Shown here in pieces: positions 1 through 8,188 of a stretch of 37,975 nt of DNA. The position numbers and the translations under genes are program-made. Location: contig CACZEL010000017.1 in NCBI GenBank assembly GCA_902780235.1, forward strand, positions 1 to 37,975, read 5' to 3'. The number at the start of each line of letters is the position of its first letter. The stretch's first letter is position 1. Source of the stretch: an uncultured Bacteroidales bacterium (lineage in GTDB: Bacteria; Bacteroidota; Bacteroidia; Bacteroidales; Paludibacteraceae). The notes under the pieces are model-generated. The model searched no databases, was not told the DNA's origin, and saw only the letters and a program-made list of their open reading frames with translations.

Positions 1-30
1 ATCAATAATCCACTACTCCAACTATACCAT

Positions 31-60
31 TAGGGCTGCAACATCAACGTTGCAGCCCTA
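31..60. terminator. Perfect 12-bp stem-loop, possible terminator
   Basis: Two 12-base arms (TAGGGCTGCAAC and its exact reverse complement) flank a 6-base loop. The plus-strand side is followed by a modestly T/A-rich stretch, so it could end a plus-strand gene lying left of the window. No strong U-run is present, so the terminator role is uncertain; the structure itself is certain. Confidence 0.55.
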
Positions 61-93
61 ACTTTATATAACCACCTGTACTTTAATGGATGG

Positions 94-213
94 TTACGTC
101 TCGCCGTCTTCATCCCCAAACAATTTGCCGGTTCCCTCGTTCACGATAAGCAAAACAATCTCTGTCTCTTAAATCCCCTTCCCTTTAGGGAGGGGTTAGG
201 GGTAGGCCTCCAT
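94..213 (-). pseudogene. Broken small gene of the 47-codon family, interrupted by a palindromic repeat
   Basis: On the minus strand an ATG at 213 opens the frame MEAYP, then runs through two in-frame stops (TAA) inside the GC-rich repeat at 171-206. In the same frame it continues as ETEIVLLIVNEG and ends at a stop at 94-96. The start (M-x-x-Y) and the TEIV motif match the spacing of the intact neighbour at 319-462, which reads EYHIPTTEIVFL. I infer an ancestral 30-40 codon gene whose 5' part was interrupted by repeat insertion. The alternative is chance resemblance in a short stretch; the retained reading frame on both sides of the repeat argues against that but does not prove it. Confidence 0.4.
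171..206. repeat. GC-rich palindromic interspersed-type repeat
   Basis: The core is CCCTTTAGGG, with CCCC and GGGG blocks on either side that can pair into a hairpin. It has the look of REP-like palindromic elements found scattered in Bacteroidota genomes (a recollection, not searched). No second copy was seen in this window. It lies inside the putative pseudogene at 94-213. Confidence 0.5.
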
Positions 214-240
214 TTCTATCTCACCTGTTGCGGAGCCACA

Positions 241-281
241 AAAGAAAACCACCCCGTAGCAACAACTGCTGAGGAGTGGTT
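241..281 (-). terminator. Rho-independent terminator of the 319-462 gene
   Basis: Read on the minus strand, AACCAC...GTGGTT forms the outer stem and AGCA/TGCT the inner stem. It is followed by TTTTCTTTT. It lies about 40 bases past the stop codon of the small gene at 319-462, which has its own promoter, so the two signals define a short monocistronic transcript. Confidence 0.65.
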
Positions 282-318
282 AACCTATCTTCGCCGCTGG
301 GCGAAACATCTCCGATAA

Positions 319-462
319 TTAGAACGCTTTCTCCCGACGCATGGGAGCGCCGGAGGCACCGCCGCCTATATGACCGCTCGTATCCCCCATAGTCATTAAA
401 CGGTCTGTCGCCAAGAAGACTATTTCCGTCGTCGGTATGTGATATTCCTTTTTCTTAGCCAT
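319..462 (-). CDS. 47-aa small protein, MxKKxYxxPxTE family
   Basis: I do not know a function. The product begins MAKKKEYHIPTTEIVFL, carries a Gly-rich stretch (GHIGGGASG) and ends with RREKAF. An upstream in-frame ATG at 480 would give 53 aa. I prefer 462 because the promoter at 499-530 puts the transcript start near 494, leaving a 5' leader of about 30 bases, and because the product is then 47 aa, exactly as long as the similar protein at 33851-33994 (MKKQYINPQTEVITL). Such tiny proteins with a K-Y-x-x-P-x-T-E start are, from memory, widespread in gut Bacteroidales and uncharacterised. There is no signal peptide or membrane segment. It lies directly downstream of the 2336-aa secreted protein, with its own promoter and terminator. 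Confidence 0.7.
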   Translation of the reverse strand: MAKKKEYHIPTTEIVFLATDRLMTMGDTSGHIGGGASGAPMRREKAF

Positions 463-498
463 AAGGCACGATTGCTTCATTTCAATCTAAAAAGCGTG

Positions 499-530
499 CA
501 AAGGTACTGCTTTTTTTTGATATACGCAAA
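499..530 (-). promoter_or_regulatory. Bacteroides-type promoter of the 47-aa gene
   Basis: On the minus strand TTTG (527-530), a 20-base spacer and TACCTTTG (499-506) match the Bacteroidota housekeeping promoter. It starts only 7 bases after the stop codon of the large gene at 537-7547, so the small gene can be expressed independently. Confidence 0.8.
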
Positions 531-536
531 TATTTC

Positions 537-3500
537 TTAAAATTTCACACCTTTTCCAACGATATCGTACATCTTACCTTCCGGAGTAACGATGTATATC
601 TGATCGTCGATGAGCACTTTGCGTACACCATTCTCATCATTGAGCAATCCACCATTCTCAATATCCGTCGTCGTTTGCTCGCTTGCCACAATACGCAGAC
701 CGTAACCTTCGGTCGTACCCTGCTCGAGTTCCAACTCAAACGGACTCATCGAGAGGTTCCAGATCGCTTTTCCGTTCTTGGTCAAGTACAGCGTAGCATC
801 TTCCGGTGATTTCTCAATCTCCAATGTATAAAGACCGGCAGTCGGAGTATACAAGGAGATGTTGGTAGCTGCCTTGCCGGCATTCAGCGGCATCTCGATA
901 TCGCACAAGTTCATGTTATCGCGTGTCGTCCAAACCTGAGCCACCTTCGAACTGGTCGGCGTACCCATCTTCAGCAGGTCATGACCGATCGTATATTCAC
1001 CGGTTGCCTCTTCACTTGCAGAAATCCACATATGATCCTCTGCAAGTTCTGCATCCTCAGCCTTCAAAGCCAAACGGAATTCATTTACCGTACGCGCCTC
1101 ACGAGCGGGTGCCATGATGGCACGATTCGTAGCATTAGCAAACTCAATTTCTTGCTCGCCATTCACTTGGACAAAGAACGATGTTCCTACTGCAAAGATA
1201 TAATCGTCCGCTTCGCGCGTTACATAAACGTTATTGGTATGATCATAGAGTTGTACTTTCATACCGGCGGTCTTCATTTGCTTATGCTGCAGGGTTCCAT
1301 TACCCAAACCGTTCCATCCACGTTTGTCGCTATCACCTGCGGAGCATACTGCCTGATAGGAATCCGAAGCCAGCAAATCGGAACCTTGTTTCTTTTGGAA
1401 CAAGAAGGTGTTTTGTACTACCTCATCATCGAACGTGATAGTATATACGCGTCCCGGGAGCATGGTACCGGTAGTTACTTTCCAGTCTTTCTGTCCTGCA
1501 GCACGTGCTGTCTCGCTATGCTCCATAACGATGAAATCTACGCCCGGAACAAGATGGTTCACCAAGTCTCCTTCGCGGAAGATTCCGGTTGGGATATCTA
1601 CCTCAAACGGTACTACAAAATCATACCAGCCGTAGGTAATCTGTCCGCTTGGATCAAAACTCATCTGGAAGTAAGCGTTATTCATCAACACCAGTTTCTG
1701 GTTCTCATCCTTGAGCTGACCGGAAGCCGCACTGGTAGATGTTGTTCCAAGTGTAGCATCCAAAATCAGATCATTGACAAGGAGTGCACCGGTTCCCACA
1801 TTAACCTTACCGCCCTCTTCGATATGCAGGTTACCATAGTTACCCAAGAGCGAAGAGCTTCCCGAACCGATCGTCAGATTTCCGGTCACGGTAACGGTTA
1901 CCGTGGACTCGTCCGAGATCGTGAGACTTCCAACCGTCACATTTCCGTTGATGATAACATCCGAGTTCACCACAACAGGATCATTTACACCCGGTTTATT
2001 GTTATCATCCCAGTTGCCGTCTTCGTTCCATACCATACCATCTTCTCCTTCACCTCCGCTAAAGACATATTTGTATCCTTCGGTTACATTTGCTACTACG
2101 GCAAGCGTCGTGGAGAGGTTGGTAAAGTTATCGGTAACGATGATGTTTGCGCTCCATTCGCCTAACTCAGTCGGCGTGATCGTGATCGGCAGGTCAAAAT
2201 GTCCATGCGCACCGCAGTCTCTGATGATGATCGTAGAGTCAATGGTGTACGAACCATCTTCCGGATTGCTCTTGTCCACCAAGAGATCGCCCTTGATATC
2301 CGAGAATTCAAAGCCGATAGTGGCTTTTCGAGCCTCACCGATCTCGATATCCGCCAAATCTACTACCTCTACGGTCGGACGGAGATACTGCTTAAGCGTG
2401 ATCTTGATATCTTTGAAGTTATGATATCCTTGTCCGGCATTCAGACGTCTGAAACGGATGGCATCGGCATTTTCATCCAACTGCAGATCTTCTACCAAAC
2501 GCCAATCGTACGCGCCTTCACTTCCTTCTTTTCCTCCGTTATTATATGTCGAACCTTCAATATCGCTCCATTGTCCATTTACGCGTTGTTGTGCCACCAC
2601 TGTTCCACGGCAGAGTTTAATCAAACCGTACACATACAACTCTCCGTTATGCTGGTAGGACAATTTATCCGGTTTACCTTTTGCAGGATCCAAGAGAATC
2701 TCTGCAGATGTGATCTCCGGTGTCGTCCAATCGCTGAAACCACCGGACAACTGCATATCCATCGAGAAGAGTTGCACATTATCGGCATGGTCGAGTACCA
2801 GCGGAGTCTCACATCCAGCGGACGGCTGACGTACTTTCACATACATCGTTACCGGCTGAGCAGCCTCGTAAGTTTCATTTCCCGCTACATTTGCAATAAT
2901 TGTTGCCTCTCCATAATCCAGCACGGTGATTTGTTTGCCATTCAAAGCAATCACGCTATTTGCTTCACAAGAATAAGTAATGTGCGGCGTACGCGTTACA
3001 TCTTCCGTTAACGAACCATCGCTCATATTACGGATAAATACTTTCGCTTCCAAATCAATGACATCATCCGGTGCGATACCACGCATTAGGTCTTGATCCC
3101 AAACAATAACTTGAATCTTCTTATTGGTTGCGTTAACCGTTACTGTATCACTTACCGAGAACCAATAGTCATCACCCGCTTCAGACGCAATCAAAGTAGC
3201 CGTACCTTCGCCAACAACTTCAAATCCTAGACCACCCAATGTAATCTTAATGACGTCCGCATTATCCGTAGAATAAACTACCGATTTCTCGCTTGTTGCG
3301 ACAGCCGCTTTATTCACATTGTCCACAGTCAAACCTACTGACAAGGTCATCGGGTCTCCCTCAAAGCCGGGCTGCCATTCCAAGGTCTGCACTTTCTTAT
3401 CCGTTGTACCGGTTACGGTAAAGGTGCGGTTCTGATATTTGGTATATAAGGTAATCGTACCCGTGTGCGTACCCTTCGCGTTGGCAGTGTAGTATACGGT

Positions 3501-6500
3501 AACCTCCGCACGGTTGTAACCCTTGGTTTGATCAACGGTAATCTCCGGCTGATCAACCGTAAAGTGCTCATTATTGGAAACGATCTTTATAACGTCGTCG
3601 CAACTGCTGTAGTTCATGTAGAACTTAGCGGTTGTAGTACCTCCGATGGTATTCTGCGGCATCACTAAGGTCTCTACCAAATTACCGTTCTCATCTTCCG
3701 GCTTGATGCTTGTCGCACGAGATACCTTGACATTCTTATAATACTTCGATTCAGTCGCACCGGTCTTAGCACCAAAACGGATATGTGTTACTTTCTCATT
3801 TGCCTGCAAGCCCGTGAAATCATACGGACCGTACGTCTCATAACTGGATGACAAATCAGGATTGGCAATATCGCGCCAATTGGCACCGTTATCAACCGAA
3901 TATTGAGCATAGAAATAATTGACTCCCAACAAATCTTTCTTTGCATCAAACCAAATCTGCTTAACCGGACCACTAATAGCAACAGCTTGGTCAAAGTGAC
4001 CGGAGATATCCGTAATTGCCGTACTGAAAGTATGCTCTGTATTATCCTCGTACAAGTAGCAAACCGCAGGCAATACACGTACTTCCACTTTCACCCCCGT
4101 CTTCGTTGCTGCTTTGTACTTATAGTTCTCTGCCTGGTATAAGTTCCAAGTAGCGTCATCGCGGGTATAAGAAGCGGTAATCGTACAATGCGTATCGTCA
4201 TTCTTTACGAGAGTAGCAACCGTCGCACCGGTAGCCTGAGTGATCTGAATCGGAGAATGTGTATAGTCGGTATTGTTCGTCGTGAACTCGGCATCAAATA
4301 CATCCTCAAAGTTCACACGCTTCGTCCAACTGCCCCATGAGCAACTGAACTCGTTGTCATATTTCTTAACCGTCACCACGATGGTCTTTGCGTATGCTTC
4401 GGCGATACCATCAAAGCGAGCCGTTGCGTCTTGCCAGATCTTGATGGTTACTTCCTTTTGGTTAAACGACTTAGCCGCACTATTCGGGATAACAATCTTA
4501 TTATTCGTAACATCATAGTATGCTACCGTTGCATCCGAACTGGAAGTATGAATCGTACCATCACTATTGACTTGAGTAGCTACAATCTCTACCTCATCAT
4601 CCACATATTTCGTGTACGAAGCTGCGGTCGCCAAGGTATTGGCTCGTTTCTCAACCGTTACCGTAAAGTCAGCCGTTACTTGGTTGTAGTATGCCGTCTG
4701 TGCTTTGGTAGCACGAATGGTATAGGTGCCGCATACCGTAGCAGAGAAAGTACTACCACTAATGGTAGCATGCTCCTTATTAGCACTAATTACCTCGTAG
4801 GTTACTTCTCCGTCACGCGTAACGTTATTAACAACATCCGACGTCGTTTGCGCTGCAATAATAAGCGTATTGAGATTCAAGTACGAATCGCTTGCTCCTT
4901 CATCAATACCATCTACCGATACTTTGACCGTTCCGTTTTTCATCGCTAACGCCTGCGTTGCGCGCGTGATAGTAATAGGAATAGTAAACTCCTTGGTTGT
5001 GTACATTCCTCCGTCAGTCGGAGTGAAGGTAACAGAATAGTTATGCGAACCCTCTGCGTCCAGAACTACATGCGTCGGTTCTGTCCAAGCGAACGAACCG
5101 GGAACATCAGTATGTGCTGCACCGCGCAACGTAATATCTGCTGCACCGCCAGAGAGCTTACTGTTTTCCAACGTCTGCTGATATACTACCGAAGTACCTG
5201 TCGGATTCGTTGCAATATCCGGAGTGGATTTGCTAACCACAACATTCTCCACAGTAGTAGAAGTGGCTGCATAGGTTTGATCACCCTCTTGAAGAATGGT
5301 AATAGCAATCTCTCCGCTCTGCAAGAACGTCATCTCCGAACTGTTGAACGAAGCCACGCCTTCCGGAGAAGCCGAATACTTAAATGCTGTCAATTTGGAG
5401 TTAGCAACCGCACTTAACGTTACCTTATCCGTTGTCTTGTAAGATGTTGCAATCGAGTGTTCTGTGATACTCTGCGACAATTTACTGATAGATACGGAAA
5501 GTGTACAAGTCTGCAAAATCGCACCTGTATTATCTTTTACGTAGATATAGCCGGTATCATTTCCTGCGCTTGCACCTGCAGTATATTTTACCGAGATCTC
5601 CTGCGATCCAGACTTACTACAATCGCCGAATCCATCTGTCGGTGTAAACGTGAACTTATTATTCGAGCACTCCAACGAAATCGGATAGTTCGCATAATTT
5701 ACCGTAAATTTCTTTGCAGAAGTAGTCGTGCTTGGATAGGTACTGAACTCTATGGTATTATCAGTAATATCAGAAAGAGTACAATATTTCTGATGTGAAT
5801 AACTGATCGCGTCGATATAATAACCGTTCGTCGAACTCGTTACAATCATTACTGATTTAGCATTGATATAACTGCTCAAATCAATATTACTGTTCGAAAG
5901 AGTCTTGTTGATATCATCAGCCGAATACTCTTTAGTGTATAATTTGGTTCCCGTTCCATTAGGTTCGCTGTAGAATTCCACATTCACCCCTTGTAAATAA
6001 CCATCAAGCAATCCGGTCTTCATTCGGCTAAATGAAACAGTCATTGAAGCCGGAATATCAATATTGTAAGTTGCCGAAGCCGTAGATAATAAAGCTGCTT
6101 TCAGAGAAATTTGAGAATTCACCAAAGTCTCGGTCATATCGCAAACCTTCGTCGGATCTACAACCTTTACCGGCAGCGAAACGCTCGAAGCGGGTGCATA
6201 ATTAATTTCGTCACCAGCTTGTTTGGCCAAGATAGTGGTATTCTTACATTCGCTTGCCGAATAAGACAAAGTCCATGTATTGCCGTTTTGACTTAGCGTT
6301 AAACCGGTCTTATCTCCACTCAACTCATAAGTCACAGGCAGACCACTCGAAGCTGTTGCATTCAAAACAATCGATTTCGTTTCATCCGTTGTCTTCAAAC
6401 GCGAGAAATCTTGAGACCAAGAGATAGTTTGTTTCTCAAGATTGGTAATGGTGATCACTTTCTCAATATCTTTGTCTGCATAGATATCATTTCCCTTCAC

Positions 6501-7547
6501 ATGTGCCGTAATAGTAATGGTACCCGAAGTCGCTTTCAGCATTGTTGCCGAATTACTTGAACAACTAACATACTCCGCATTCCCGGCAGAAGACAAGGTC
6601 ACCTCCAAGTTATTACCATTCGTTGCCGTCAGTATATCATCCACATTAAAATAGTCAGCATTCGACGACCATGTTACATCCGGTTGAAGAGGATCAGTAG
6701 TACCGCTCAAAGAAATAGTCTTTCCGCCTACTGTCAGGGTTGCAGAATGAGTTCCTACTACTTCATGGTCATATGTAATAGTAACAGTGGCTGTTCCAAA
6801 ACTTCCTACAGAAGAGTTATTAGTAATCGAAGCGTTAAAATGTGCAGCACCCGAACCGGTAATATTGGTTGACATCGCAGCCACATTCGCCCAATCGATA
6901 GTTACATCTTGTGTATATGCAGAAGTAGTACCTGTTGTTTTATACTCAGCCGCGCCAAAGTCAACACTATTAGAAGAAGGTAAATCAATTACCACCGCAC
7001 GAGTTACACGAACTTCTTTTATATATTTATTTAATGACCCAGCGAATACAAATTTTATTTTTGTTGCTTTAGGACTAAGAGTGCAAGAAAAAGCATTGTC
7101 TTCATAACCATATTCTTTAGGAAGACCTATGAGAGTTTTTTTAGTTACTTTACCAGGATCGTTTTTTGAAAATATAGCATCTTCTTGATAAGCGCCATCC
7201 ACATACTGATAAACCTTGATGCTATTATCAACACTTGCTACAGTTTTATGCGCTTTAAATGTTAAAGTAGCACCAGGGCCAGCAAGATCATACTCTTCAG
7301 TATACGGCAAAGCCGCTGAGTAAGTTTCTCCATCTGCTACTAACACATATCCACCGGTACTACAACTTCCCGAATACGTCGGCCAAGTAGCCCACGCTTT
7401 CACATTTACGCCAAACAGGCACACCATGAGGAGTGCAAGCATAGTAAGTAAGGGTTTTGTACTGGTAATCCTAGACTTTAGTCCTAAGAACAGACTAATC
7501 ACACCCTGAGAATTATTTAACATGTAAATCTTTTTCATATCTTTCAT
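537..7547 (-). CDS. Giant secreted multi-domain Ig-like/BACON-type protein with C-terminal tag
   Basis: 2336 aa. The first 52 residues look like an extended signal peptide (KPLLTMLALLMVCLFGVNVKA). The ATG codon at 7538 is an alternative start. The body is a string of beta-sandwich modules. Several open with the pattern Q-x-I-x-W-x-Q-D-F (for example QTISWSQDF and QVIVWDQDL), and others are BACON-like segments with D-F-G or conserved V-x-V-x-G-T-T-D ends. Between them are carbohydrate-binding-like sandwich domains that begin after a conserved Cys-containing hinge (PSAGC). Near residues 1870-2000 a right-handed-helix-like stretch follows a W-N-x-x-G-N-W motif. The last 27 residues (KVLIDDQIYI...YDIVGKGVKF) match the tag on five other proteins here. 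There is no catalytic motif I can recognise, so a surface adhesin or glycan-binding role is inferred. The leader is unusually long, about 480 bases. Confidence 0.85.
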   Translation of the reverse strand: MKDMKKIYMLNNSQGVISLFLGLKSRITSTKPLLTMLALLMVCLFGVNVKAWATWPTYSGSCSTGGYVLVADGETYSAALPYTEEYDLAGPGATLTFKAHKTVASVDNSIKVYQYVDGAYQEDAIFSKNDPGKVTKKTLIGLPKEYGYEDNAFSCTLSPKATKIKFVFAGSLNKYIKEVRVTRAVVIDLPSSNSVDFGAAEYKTTGTTSAYTQDVTIDWANVAAMSTNITGSGAAHFNASITNNSSVGSFGTATVTITYDHEVVGTHSATLTVGGKTISLSGTTDPLQPDVTWSSNADYFNVDDILTATNGNNLEVTLSSAGNAEYVSCSSNSATMLKATSGTITITAHVKGNDIYADKDIEKVITITNLEKQTISWSQDFSRLKTTDETKSIVLNATASSGLPVTYELSGDKTGLTLSQNGNTWTLSYSASECKNTTILAKQAGDEINYAPASSVSLPVKVVDPTKVCDMTETLVNSQISLKAALLSTASATYNIDIPASMTVSFSRMKTGLLDGYLQGVNVEFYSEPNGTGTKLYTKEYSADDINKTLSNSNIDLSSYINAKSVMIVTSSTNGYYIDAISYSHQKYCTLSDITDNTIEFSTYPSTTTSAKKFTVNYANYPISLECSNNKFTFTPTDGFGDCSKSGSQEISVKYTAGASAGNDTGYIYVKDNTGAILQTCTLSVSISKLSQSITEHSIATSYKTTDKVTLSAVANSKLTAFKYSASPEGVASFNSSEMTFLQSGEIAITILQEGDQTYAATSTTVENVVVSKSTPDIATNPTGTSVVYQQTLENSKLSGGAADITLRGAAHTDVPGSFAWTEPTHVVLDAEGSHNYSVTFTPTDGGMYTTKEFTIPITITRATQALAMKNGTVKVSVDGIDEGASDSYLNLNTLIIAAQTTSDVVNNVTRDGEVTYEVISANKEHATISGSTFSATVCGTYTIRATKAQTAYYNQVTADFTVTVEKRANTLATAASYTKYVDDEVEIVATQVNSDGTIHTSSSDATVAYYDVTNNKIVIPNSAAKSFNQKEVTIKIWQDATARFDGIAEAYAKTIVVTVKKYDNEFSCSWGSWTKRVNFEDVFDAEFTTNNTDYTHSPIQITQATGATVATLVKNDDTHCTITASYTRDDATWNLYQAENYKYKAATKTGVKVEVRVLPAVCYLYEDNTEHTFSTAITDISGHFDQAVAISGPVKQIWFDAKKDLLGVNYFYAQYSVDNGANWRDIANPDLSSSYETYGPYDFTGLQANEKVTHIRFGAKTGATESKYYKNVKVSRATSIKPEDENGNLVETLVMPQNTIGGTTTAKFYMNYSSCDDVIKIVSNNEHFTVDQPEITVDQTKGYNRAEVTVYYTANAKGTHTGTITLYTKYQNRTFTVTGTTDKKVQTLEWQPGFEGDPMTLSVGLTVDNVNKAAVATSEKSVVYSTDNADVIKITLGGLGFEVVGEGTATLIASEAGDDYWFSVSDTVTVNATNKKIQVIVWDQDLMRGIAPDDVIDLEAKVFIRNMSDGSLTEDVTRTPHITYSCEANSVIALNGKQITVLDYGEATIIANVAGNETYEAAQPVTMYVKVRQPSAGCETPLVLDHADNVQLFSMDMQLSGGFSDWTTPEITSAEILLDPAKGKPDKLSYQHNGELYVYGLIKLCRGTVVAQQRVNGQWSDIEGSTYNNGGKEGSEGAYDWRLVEDLQLDENADAIRFRRLNAGQGYHNFKDIKITLKQYLRPTVEVVDLADIEIGEARKATIGFEFSDIKGDLLVDKSNPEDGSYTIDSTIIIRDCGAHGHFDLPITITPTELGEWSANIIVTDNFTNLSTTLAVVANVTEGYKYVFSGGEGEDGMVWNEDGNWDDNNKPGVNDPVVVNSDVIINGNVTVGSLTISDESTVTVTVTGNLTIGSGSSSLLGNYGNLHIEEGGKVNVGTGALLVNDLILDATLGTTSTSAASGQLKDENQKLVLMNNAYFQMSFDPSGQITYGWYDFVVPFEVDIPTGIFREGDLVNHLVPGVDFIVMEHSETARAAGQKDWKVTTGTMLPGRVYTITFDDEVVQNTFLFQKKQGSDLLASDSYQAVCSAGDSDKRGWNGLGNGTLQHKQMKTAGMKVQLYDHTNNVYVTREADDYIFAVGTSFFVQVNGEQEIEFANATNRAIMAPAREARTVNEFRLALKAEDAELAEDHMWISASEEATGEYTIGHDLLKMGTPTSSKVAQVWTTRDNMNLCDIEMPLNAGKAATNISLYTPTAGLYTLEIEKSPEDATLYLTKNGKAIWNLSMSPFELELEQGTTEGYGLRIVASEQTTTDIENGGLLNDENGVRKVLIDDQIYIVTPEGKMYDIVGKGVKF

Positions 7548-7648
7548 TACCTTAAATTTTCTTATCTTACTTCGCTCGAACGATTATTTCGCCAGCGAAA
7601 TTTTCTATTGTTTGTTATATCTTTTACGGGCTTTTTAGCTATCACCCG

Positions 7649-7692
7649 TTAGTTATTTGCTCGTTATTACTTAGTTATTTGCTCGTTATTAC
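7649..7692. repeat. 22-bp perfect tandem duplication
   Basis: Two exact consecutive copies of a 22-base unit (starts TTAGTTATTTG, ends GTTATTAC), at 7649-7670 and 7671-7692. They lie in the leader of the giant gene, about 100 bases before its start. Just beyond lies a short stem (ACGGG...CCCGT). Confidence 0.9.
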
Positions 7693-7760
7693 CCCTCCGT
7701 CTCCCTAACCTCATCATTCCCATCATTCAGCGAAGCGGCTCAATCCATCATTTAAAATTT

Positions 7761-7910
7761 GTCATGTCGCTTTGTCGCTATGTCGCTTTTAAAAATTGCC
7801 GTGACACTTTGACACTTTGACACTTTTATCTATTTTGCTGTTTTACAGCTTCTTATCTTCATTTTCTCCTTTCCCGAAAGTGTCAAAGTGTCAAAACGAC
7901 ATTGCGACAT
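7761..7910. repeat. 8-bp word arrays forming an imperfect long inverted repeat
   Basis: The left arm (7761-7828) holds three copies of the word GTCGC plus three bases, then three of GACACTTT. The right arm (7873-7910) holds the reverse complement of both words (AAGTGTC twice, then GACATTGCGACA). The arms can pair over about 35 bases, giving a large stem-loop in the leader RNA of the giant gene. The order of the words is mirrored, as expected if one arm arose from the other. Confidence 0.75.
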
Positions 7911-7945
7911 CCTACTTTTGGGGGATCATTTTGGGGCATTTTGGA

Positions 7946-8011
7946 CTAAATTGCTAACCACATTTTGCAAAATGTACGATTTTTAAGCATCTTCACATAT
8001 TCTATCGCCAT
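7946..8011 (-). CDS. 21-codon upstream open reading frame in leader
   Basis: An ATG at 8011 follows the sequence TTGGAGTAAT, which contains a GGAG Shine-Dalgarno-like block at proper spacing, unusual in a phylum that mostly lacks it. The transcript start predicted from the promoter lies only about 13 bases upstream. The frame reads MAIEYVKMLKN and stops after 21 residues at TAG, 400 bases before the giant gene. It could be a leader peptide, a remnant of a lost gene, or chance. There is no second line of evidence for translation. Confidence 0.3.
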   Translation of the reverse strand: MAIEYVKMLKNRTFCKMWLAI

Positions 8012-8030
8012 ATTACTCCAAAAAAGTGCG

Positions 8031-8062
8031 CAAAATTAATATAATTCTTCGAATTATGCAAA
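8031..8062 (-). promoter_or_regulatory. Promoter of the giant secreted protein gene, with spacer dyad
   Basis: On the minus strand TTTG (8059-8062), 20 bases and TAATTTTG (8031-8038). The spacer holds a perfect dyad, ATAATTC-GAA-GAATTAT. The promoter at 11308-11339 has the same boxes, the same 20-base spacing and a TTC-N3-GAA dyad at the same place, so both probably answer to one regulator or derive from one duplication. Confidence 0.8.
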
Positions 8063-8099
8063 TTTTAGGTCTCTCGCGCGTGCGATTAATAATAAGGTG

Positions 8100-8113
8100 T
8101 AGCCGTTTCTTAA
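8100..8113. repeat. 14-bp upstream element shared with 11378-11391
   Basis: The identical 14-mer TAGCCGTTTCTTAA occurs here and at 11378-11391, each about 40-50 bases upstream of the promoter boxes at 8031-8062 and 11308-11339. Between element and promoter both regions also share a CGCGCG-rich block and GCGATTNATAATA. This suggests a duplicated regulatory region. Confidence 0.7.
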
Positions 8114-8121
8114 AAAGAGAA

Positions 8122-8154
8122 AACAAAAAAAGCAACGGGACAAACCGTTGCTTT
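8122..8154 (-). terminator. Rho-independent terminator of the 8189-11224 gene
   Basis: On the minus strand AAGCAACGG and CCGTTGCTT pair around a 6-base loop. A T-rich run (complement of 8122-8131) follows. It begins 35 bases after the stop codon of the 1011-aa gene. Confidence 0.85.
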
Positions 8155-8188
8155 TAAGAAAAGATCTATCGAGAATGGACCTACTTTC

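Larger units (their letters stand above)
7548..8188. other. Intergenic region with long leader, repeats, promoter and terminator
   Basis: This 640-base gap holds the transcript leader of the giant gene. Read from right to left it contains the terminator of the 8189-11224 gene, the promoter at 8031-8062, a short upstream frame, an imperfect inverted repeat made of 8-base words, and a 22-bp tandem duplication. No protein gene longer than the 21-codon frame was seen. Confidence 0.6.

Noticed and set aside
981-2165. Open frame of 394 codons on the plus strand opposite the giant gene, and many similar ones up to about 7100
   Set aside because: They mirror the codon pattern of the long minus-strand gene, have no signal, domain or start context, and overlap each other in several frames.
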